Of a stretch of 64,000 bases of DNA, positions 56,346-64,000 are shown piece after piece. The notes beneath the pieces were generated by a model that made no database searches, was not told the DNA's origin, and saw nothing but the letters and a program-made list of their open reading frames with translations. The stretch is taken from contig NC_134929.1 in assembly GCF_051020765.1 (NCBI RefSeq), forward strand, positions 3,064,786 through 3,128,785, read 5' to 3'. The position numbers and the translations under genes were made by a program. Positions within the stretch are counted from its first letter, which is position 1; every line of letters begins with the position of its first letter. The DNA is from Lasioglossum baleicum. Taxonomy: Eukaryota; Arthropoda; Insecta; Hymenoptera; Halictidae.

Positions 56346-58747
56346 TTAGGGTGGACCTTATTTTTTGACCAACGAATTTTTTTCACGACGCCCCCAGAAT
56401 GGTTCTCTTTGGTGAGAAAAAAATTTGTGCAAAATTTAAGATCGATCGGATAAAAGGATCACGTGGCGCATTTAAATTGAAAATTTTGAAAATTTTGAAA
56501 TTCATCGTAACTATAAAGTATTATATATCGTTGGATTTGTAATTTTTTTCTAAATAAGAATATGGAAAAATTATATGACCTTAATTTTTAAAAAAATAAC
56601 GATGACCTTGAAATTTCGAAAATTTGATTTTTTAAAAATTTTTTTTTTATGCCATTATATTTACCATATTGAACAATGCAACTTTTTCCTCTGACATTTT
56701 TTCGTAGAACCACAAATAACAGATATTTAAACATATCCATTTATTACCTATGACCGAATATAATTTATTACGTTACCTCCAGATGTACCCCGTGGACCTT
56801 AAGTCCACTTTTTTACAATTTTACCTATCTTGAAATTCATAAGCGCACACCCGGGAAACAGATGTAAACCCTCGTTAAAAATTTTATAACAACCCGTACT
56901 TAAACTCCCACTCCTATTCCTACTCCTATCCTTACAAGTTTTTCCACCAATTACTTTCAACTCCATCAACCAATCATCACGCTTTTTCAAACAAACGACA
57001 TCCACACCGAAGTAAGATTTATATGTATCAGAGAACCACCGATTAGATCTGTCTGAGCTAACGAACTGTAATCATCAGTATCGAGTAAGCGAACATACAA
57101 CCTCAAGTGTTGTCTTTGATCAACTATCACCTCAACTTACAAAATCGGACTCGTGATCATCGTCGTTCAATCCAGATTTGGCAGACGCGAGACGTTACAG
57201 TAGTCATACAGGAAGACTACTCAATTTCTATATAAATTGAGAAGCCCAATGGAGAGTAGAAGTCGCGAAAAACTGTTCTTATTAGAACATGATGAAAATC
57301 AGATAATTGACGCTAAGTTGCCATCGAAACGACAAGTTTTAGGAGTGCTGTTTTATAATTTGCGGAAAGTGAAATTGAACCTTCGGTCTAGTGCACACCT
57401 TGTTGTTAAAGAAGTGGAGGTGTTGTGGGAAAAGGCCAGAATTCCAGTTCAGTTAAACAGTCGCTGCGTCGAGAAATTGGAGTCATTATACCACAAGTGA
57501 AAGGTCTTACAAAAGAGTTGTAAACGACGATCCCAGATACAAGATCAACAGGAACAAGAGTTTCTTGATCAAATAGTGATCTTTTAGTAGCAGCGATTAT
57601 TATAAAAAATTTGTCATTTTACCAACTAATGTGGCCGATCACATGCAAGAGGACATTTCAGGTTTTATATCAGACGAAAGTCGACAATTTTTTAGTAGAT
57701 TTAATATATTGACAGAATTTTTAAAAAAAGATCCAGTAGTTTGGCAAGATGAAGATTCTTACAAACTAGGTTTAGATATAGTTAACGCTTTACCTGTGGT
57801 CAATGATTCGGCAGAAAGAGCCGTTAAGCTAATACAGGATTACATACAATCAAATTTTAGCTCACAATGAGGAAGAAAAGCAGTTGGTACTGCAAATGGT
57901 AAAAGATTACCGCCAGCAATATCCTGACGCAACGAAAACAACAATAGCGAAAAACATGTAAATCGAACGTCGAGGGTCCGCAGCACAGGCGAACCACACA
58001 GCTACCTCCATCCTAGGAAAAACCCAGAGGGGTAGCGTCATAAAATACGCTGGCAGCGCGGGTCCTAACAGCCACTTCGGGTCTGAGGACCCGTTCTTCC
58101 AGTGACTTGTCAAGTTTGGATTCTCTCTCTAGATTTTGTATTGTTTGTCTGTTCATTTAATAAAATGCATTCTTGGCGAGCGGCTTCACCATTGATCGGC
58201 GTATTCTTTGGTGACCCGCTCTGTCCTTGCCATCTTAAAAGCGGATAGTCTTACATTAGAATATAAGAAATAGTTCCTTATCACTATTCTGTAGAATATA
58301 TTCAAAATATTCATTCACATGTATAGTACAATAGTACAATACAAAATTACATATCTCTGTTATTTGTGGTTATACGAAAAAATGTCAGAGGAAAAAGTTG
58401 CACTGTTCAATATGGTAAATATAATGGCACAAAAAAAATTTTTTTTTTAAATGAAATTTTCGAAATTTCAAGGTCATCGTTATTTTTTTTTAATCAAGGT
58501 CATATAATTTTTCCATATTCTTATTTTTAAAAAAATTACAAATCCAACGATATATAATACTTTATAGTTACGATGAATTTCAAAATTTTCAAAATTTTCA
58601 ATTTAAATGCGCCACGTGATCCTTTTTTTCGATCGATTTCAAACTTTGCCCAAATTTTTTTCTCACCAAAGAGAACCATTCTGGGGGGCGTCGTGCTTTG
58701 TATCTCGATAAAAATTTTTCGCCAAGTATAGCTTAGGTCCACCCTAA
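56346..58747. mobile_element. DNA transposon with ~400-bp inverted repeats
   Basis: Ends TTAGGGTGGACC and GGTCCACCCTAA; the arms (56346-56760 and 58335-58747) are about 90% alike after inversion, with an indel near the tip. The flanks are TA repeats, so the target duplication cannot be fixed. Between the arms lie a broken coding region (57247-57964) and an AATAAA at about 58159. I cannot assign it to a superfamily. Confidence 0.8.
57247..57964 (+). pseudogene. Broken coding region of the 56346-58747 element, family not assigned
   Basis: The first frame starts at the Met at 57247 (MESRSREKLFLLEHDE). It contains LPSKRQVLGVLFYNLRKVKL and VEVLWEKARIPVQLNS, ending at a stop at 57500. A second frame (57631-57870) contains SRQFFSRFNILTEFL and LPVVNDSAERAVKLIQDYI. 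After a shift it ends with EEEKQLVLQMVKDYRQQYPD. The order and text remind me of a widespread arthropod transposon-associated protein of unknown function; the large middle part would be deleted. This is recollection, not a search result. Confidence 0.5.
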
Positions 58748-58918
58748 TATATATACAGGGTGTCCCAAAATTCGTGAAAATCCCGAAAGGGGGTGGTTCC
58801 TGAGACCATTCTAAGAGACATTTTCCTTTGCACCAATGTCAACTGCGGCTTTGTTTAGGAGTTATTAACGAAAAACACGGACCAATCAGAGCGCGCCCTG
58901 GCCCGGCGCGCCACGCCG

Positions 58919-60360
58919 CACAGTGGGCCAGAATGGCTCGGTAGCTGTTCATGAGCTAAAAAATGAAAGTCCTCATATCGATTTTTAACCAATGCACAGT
59001 GATTCTTAAATGTCCATTACATTCGAAAACAATAATATTAATTAAAGTTATTAAAAACTCTCGTCACAATAAGCGTTCAAAGATCAAACTTTTTCAGATA
59101 TGATTTATCACCGAAAAAATTCCTTTTCTTCATAACGGTGTCCTGGAAAACCTACTGAAGATTAAGTGCCCAATTTTTTTTTATACGAAGAATGTATATT
59201 TTTGTTGAGGACGCACCAGGAACTAAACATTATTGTTCATAATTTGTTATAAAAAAAAATACTGAGTCAACTAAGGAAAATCGTCAAAGTTTTTCACCTT
59301 TGACAAGGAATAAGTTAAAAAATGATCAAAAATGATGGCTCTAACAACGTGGAACATTTTCAGCAACATCTCCTCTAAAAGATCCTGCAAAATTCGCGTC
59401 CCCCCTCAGACCACCGTGAAAATTATGATAGTTTAAAGCGTCGCGTGACACGCGCACAGTGGTGAGTTCGATCGAAATCGTGGCCAAATTATTCATTATT
59501 CACACGAGTTTTCAGACATTTCCGGTGGTGTGACAAAAAAATGTTTCCTACAAAAAGTAATCAGTACACAGTCTTTTACAGATATCAATACAAAAAATTT
59601 CCAAAAAAAATTTTTTTTCAATAAAAAATTGTGGTCACCTTCATTATTTATTTATAACTATATATTTTTTATTCAATAATGTTATAGCTGACGGCAAGAC
59701 GAATCCAACGACCTATTTAATGTGGTCTTTATGTATTGAAATAATGATGAAATAGGCGTGAACACCCAGTTTTCAAATATTATTCATTATTCACACAATT
59801 TTTCAGACATTTCCGGTGGTGTGACAAAAAAATGTTTCCTACAAAAAGTAATCAGTAGTCAGTCTTCTACAAATTTCAATACAAAAAATTTCAATAATTT
59901 TTGTTTTTTAATCAAAAATGGTGTGCACCTTGAATATTTATTTATAACTATATATTTTTTATTAAATAATGTTATAGCTGACGCCAAGACTAATCCAACG
60001 ATATATTTAATGTGGTCTTTATGTTTTGAAATAATGGTGAACAGCCAGTTTTCAAATATTATTCATTATTCACACGAGTTTTCAGACATTTCCGGTGGTG
60101 TGACAAAAAAATGTTTCCTACAAAAAGTAATCAGTACTCAGTCTTCTACAAACCCCAATACAAAAAATTTGAATAATTTCTTTTTTTAAATAAAAAATTG
60201 TGGTCAGCTTCAATATTTATTTATAACTATATATTTTTTATTTAATAACATTATAGCTGACGCCAAGACGAATTCAACGACCTATTTAATGTGGTCTTTA
60301 AGTTTTGAAATAATGGTGAAATAGGCGTGAACAGCTACCGAGCCATTCTGGCCCACTGTG
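58919..60360. mobile_element. Transib-like non-autonomous element C
   Basis: 1442 bp with 33-bp perfect inverted ends starting CACAGTGGGCCAGAATGGC. A perfect target duplication CGCCG flanks it (58914-58918 and 60361-60365). It is inserted in the left arm of the foldback, and the empty site is visible in the right arm. The interior has three ~290-bp tandem units and no transposase. Confidence 0.9.
59490..60345. repeat. Three ~290-bp tandem repeats
   Basis: Each unit contains ATTATTCATTATTCACAC, GACATTTCCGGTGGTGTGAC and TATATTTTTTATT.AATAA in order, starting near 59490, 59778 and 60056. The 143-aa frame at 59758-60189 is a translation of this array. Confidence 0.9.
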
Positions 60361-63152
60361 CGCCGCGCCGGCAAGCGAGTGTCGGTGGTACGCCGCGACA
60401 TCGCAACGAACAAGAGTTTCTCGATAATGTGAACCCTCTCCGATTTTGATGAGCTTTGGATATGTTGTCAAGACCATGATTCTGAACAACATTTCTCTTT
60501 AGACTTTTTGGCGATCGGCTTTAGTTTACGAGATAAGTAACTTGTAATTGTAAATCGATCGATGTACTATCTGAACTATCTCCTCTCCGATTTCGATGCG
60601 CTTTGGATACGTTGTCAAGACCATGATTCTGAACAACATTTTTCTTTAGACTTTTTGGCAATCGGCTTTAGTTTACGAGATAATCGTAAAAAAAGAGAAG
60701 AAGCAGAAACTGATTGAATTAAAAACTCACGTATTCAGCCGTAAATCCATTTGCTGCTTCGAAATGTGTGTCACTGGGTCACTCGGTGACGAACTGCACA
60801 GATGTCTTCAGGTACACGGCAGTACCGAAAGCCAAGGGACGTACAGCCAGGTCGACGAGCTGCACAGCCGGTGGTAGAAGGCCTAAGGGATGCGCGGTCA
60901 AGTCGACGATCCAGAATTTAACTTTCACTTTCGAATCGATAAATAATTCGTATGTTTATTTTACACAGATGCCTTGAAATTTTTCCACACTCACAATCAC
61001 TGTTCACATTTGTCAACACATAGTTATGCACTAATAATAATTGCCATATCCCTTGTACTGCTGCACAAATCACAACAATCAGGTAATGCAATCACTAGAC
61101 TGCGGATTTCATGCATTTGTAGCAAATATGAGTAGGTGCATTTTAATACAGTAGAGAGATTAAAATAATTTCAAAGCACCGTAGTATTATTTTCAACTTC
61201 TTAAAATGATCACAGTAAGAATCAAATATCTGTCTGGCTCCCCTGTCCCTTGTAATAGCGGCAGCCAACATTCATTTTGCATAAAGATTCCCAGTCTAGT
61301 GATTAGTTTAAATATCACTATCAAAAACACAGCTAATAGCAACCGTTAGCTTTGAATTGACAAGTCTTTGGAGATGTTCTCTCTACCGCGGCTCGAACGA
61401 CACTGATTTTCTTCAAGATTTTTCTAAAGAATTTAGGAAGGGCATTTAGAGTGTCGAAATTCGAAATGCACGCTGTAGCACGAGAACGACGGGACGGTTA
61501 GACGAAAAACAGAATGCGAGAAGGACCGCTGTAAGCTTTGTGGCAAACACATGTTTAGTTTTTCCTGCAGGTTGGTACGTAGAGTCGATGGGTAACTGTC
61601 CGAAAACGTCATCCGTCCTTTTACCCAGCAAGGGGTAAAAATGTCAGGTCAGCGTAGCATCACTATTGTCCTATACCTTCCTTAAGAAACTTTCTAAAAG
61701 AAGGACAGACGACGTTTTCGAACGGTTACCCATCGACTCTGCGTACCAATCTACAGGAAAACCTAAACATGTGATTGCCATAAGTCTTAAAGCGGTCCTT
61801 CTCGTATCCTGTTTTTCGTCCAACCGTCCCGTCGTTCTCGTGCTACAGCGTGCATTTCGAATTTCGACACTCTAAATGCCCTTCCTAAATTCTTTAGAAA
61901 AATCTTGCGGAAAATCAGTGTCGTTCGAGCCGCAGTAGAGAGAATATCTCCAAAGACTTGTAAATTCAAAGCTAACGGTTGCTATGTATTAGCTGTTTTT
62001 TTGACTGTGATATTTAAACTAATCACTAGACTGCGAATCTTTATGCAAAATGAATGTTGGCTGCCGCTATTACAAGGGACAGGAGCCAGACAGATATTTG
62101 ATTCTTACTGTGATCATTTTAAGAATTTGAAAATAATACATTGGTGTTTTGAAATTATTTTAATCTCTCTACTGTATTAAAATGCACCTACTCATGTTTG
62201 CTACAAATGCATGAAATCCGCAGTCTAGTGATTGCATTACCTGATTGTTGTGATTTGTGCAGCAGTACAAGGGATATGGCAATTATTATTAGTGCATAAC
62301 TATGTGTTGACAAATGTGAACAGTGATTGTGAGTGTGGAAAAATTTCAAGGCATCTGTGTAAAATAAACATACGAATTATTTATCGATTCGAAAGTGAAA
62401 GTTAAATTCTGGATCGTCGACTTGACCGCGCATCCCTTAGGCCTTCTACCACCGGCTGTGCAGTTCGTCGACCTGGCCGTACGTCCCTTGGCTTTCGGTA
62501 CTGCCGTGTACCTGAAGACATCTGTGCAGTTCGTCACCGAGTGACCCAGTGACACACATTTCGAAGCAGCAAATGGATTTACGGCTGAATACGTGAGTTT
62601 TTAATTCAATCAGTTTCTGCTTCTTCTCTTTTTTTACGATTATCTCGTAAACTAAAGCCGATCGCCAAAAAGTCTAAAGAGAAATGTTGTTCAGAATCAT
62701 GGTCTGGACAACGTATCCAAAGCTCATCGAAATCGGAGAGGATTCACATTATCGAGAAACTCTTGTTCGTTGCGATGTCACGGCGTACCACCGACACTCG
62801 CTTGCCGGCGCGGCGCGGCGCGACGGGCCAGGACGCGGTCTGATTGGTCCGTGTTTTTCGTTAATAACTCCTAAACAAAGCCGCAGTTGACATTGGTGCA
62901 AAGGAAAATGTCTCTTAGAATGGTCTCAGTTACCACCCCCTTTCGGGATTTTCACGAATTTTGGGACACCCTGTATACATACTATTTTCATGTATATTGG
63001 TCCCATATATTAATGTAAGAATGTGTTGGCAATTTTTTAATTCGTCAAGGTGTACGTCCATTAAAAAATTTCGTTCTATTAAATTTGATTATTCTTTCAA
63101 CGAGTTAGATCGCCTGCATTGTTTCATGAAAAGTGTATGAAATACTTTTCAG

Positions 63153-63457
63153 GTGTTGACGATAAAAAATGTAAAAATGTCGCTGAATGAAACGATTGGA
63201 ATGATATCGTTCGGTGCTCAATTATTATTATATTTTATACGATACTTCTCGACTATCCTGACTTTTCCAACGGTAAGTTATAGAATATTTTTAATAATCA
63301 TGATTATATCTAATTCTTTTCGTATAACTTTTTTTTTAGACGAAGTACGTGCTCGAAAATATGCAAAACGATTTTATTATGCTGAAAGATCCTATCGAAG
63401 CGGAGCTGTTGTTAAAAGATTCCATTTTGGCAAAACGTATCCTGATGGCATACGTCG
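63153..63457 (+). CDS. Two exons resembling an insect odorant receptor (partial)
   Basis: Exon 1 (63153-63272) follows an acceptor (TTTTCAG) and ends at GTAAGT; it encodes a hydrophobic segment (ISFGAQLLLYFIRYFSTILT). Exon 2 (63340-63457) follows TTTTTTTAG and ends at GTAAAG; it encodes YVLENMQNDFIMLKDPIEAE and a following helix. Phases match. A membrane helix followed by a segment of the type ΦLL..MQ.DW..LKD..E.E is how the N-terminal half of hymenopteran odorant receptors reads. If so, upstream exons lie beyond the foldback element or are lost, and the rest continues past the window. It could also be an isolated fragment. The family call is my inference. Confidence 0.4.
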
Positions 63458-63484
63458 GTAAAGACATTCGACAGACAGTTCAAT

Positions 63485-64000
63485 AAACGCTAGATAAATA
63501 AATACCCAACCACATTACGTTTGCAATATATTGTAGAAATATTTCTCGCATCAATAAAATAATTAGCATATAGGGTCTTCCATGAAGAAATGTGTTATTT
63601 TAAATGATAAAAAAACGCTATTTCTTACAATTAACAATTTTACATTTTTTTAACTACATATCGAAGAGTGACAATTCTGAACGTCACAAATAGAAAATAG
63701 TGCGAAATTTAAAATGACACCTCGTAATCGAAGACCCTTTGTAACCTAAATTATAATTTCTGTAAACTAAATATGATTCAATCGTTCACTGAAGCCCGTT
63801 GCAGTTAAAATAGTCAAGTGGAGAAAGTTCGTTCCTATTAATGAAATATCAAACATTGATAAACAATCGAATATTTACAATCTAAAACATCTCTTCAAAA
63901 ATCGATTCGTGGCATTTCTATAAAAATAGAACCATTGTCGCCTGGTAGAAAACGGAGCGAACTTACCAACTTAACAAATTACGCACTCGATAAATTACTA
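63485..64000. other. AT-rich sequence to the window end
   Basis: No further exon could be identified downstream of 63457. The sequence is AT-rich with AATAAA motifs (about 63554) and would be intron or flank of the receptor-like gene. Confidence 0.35.

Larger units (their letters stand above)
58756..62973. mobile_element. Large foldback element family B, near-complete copy
   Basis: Ends CAGGGTGTCCCAAAATTCGT and the reverse complement, flanked by TATA (58752-58755 and 62974-62977). Without the Transib-like insertion it is about 2.77 kb, made of two arms of ~1.3 kb meeting near 61640 around TTTTACCCAGCAAGGGGTAA. No transposase. Each arm has a ~69-aa frame (60768-60977 and 62346-62555) also open in the other copies. 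The left arm has an extra internal duplication near 60540-60690. Confidence 0.9.

Noticed and set aside
59758..60189. 143-aa protein with an internal repeat
   Set aside because: It follows the ~290-bp tandem array of the Transib-like element; the repeat in the peptide mirrors the DNA repeat.

Overview
This 64-kb window is a transposable-element-dense, probably heterochromatic stretch of an insect genome. Insect-type hAT, Gypsy, Copia, DIRS, LINE, mariner, Helitron and Transib-like elements fill it. The only plausible host gene is a pair of exons at the far right (63153-63457) that resemble the N-terminal half of a hymenopteran odorant receptor. An ant or related hymenopteran is my best guess, by inference only. 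No rRNA, tRNA or CRISPR array was found.

Layout. 0.86-2.6 kb: a Transib-like non-autonomous element with 38-bp inverted ends. 2.8-10.7 kb: a gag fragment and a decayed minus-strand Gypsy element. 10.8-11.1 kb: a near-perfect palindrome. 12.1-21.3 kb: a decayed, intron-bearing hAT transposase gene on the minus strand. Its 7-kb first intron has collected a palindrome, two long-terminal-repeat-like units and a Helitron helicase remnant. 21.4-25.3 kb: an LTR-like piece, an internally deleted mariner, and a LINE split by a foldback element. 25.3-26.4 kb: an LTR-like unit with six ~50-bp repeats, each able to form a hairpin whose arms co-vary. 28.3-29.3 kb: a second Transib-like element. 29.5-36.6 kb: a LINE ORF1 split by a DIRS-type tyrosine-recombinase retrotransposon, which is itself split by a solo LTR. 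37.2-38.9 kb: a foldback element.

38.9-55.7 kb is one foldback element expanded to 16.8 kb by nested insertions: Copia (holding an LTR-like unit), an I-type LINE (holding a solo LTR) and a palindromic hAT-type element. 55.7-63.0 kb holds two small inverted-repeat elements, a 2.4-kb element with long inverted repeats and a broken coding region, and an intact copy of the same foldback element carrying a third Transib-like insertion.

The order of insertion can be read from target-site duplications: CGCCG and CGGCG around Transib ends, CCGACCGC around the hAT palindrome, CGATTCGAAAG around the LINE, AGGC, ATAC and ATAT around the LTR-like units. None of the transposition genes looks intact; frameshifts, in-frame stops and mutated catalytic residues are common. 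The strongest candidates for something undescribed are the co-varying hairpin array at 25398-25686, the Transib-like family with RAG-heptamer ends, and the three foldback or inverted-repeat families that share CAGG ends and TATA-like target duplications.
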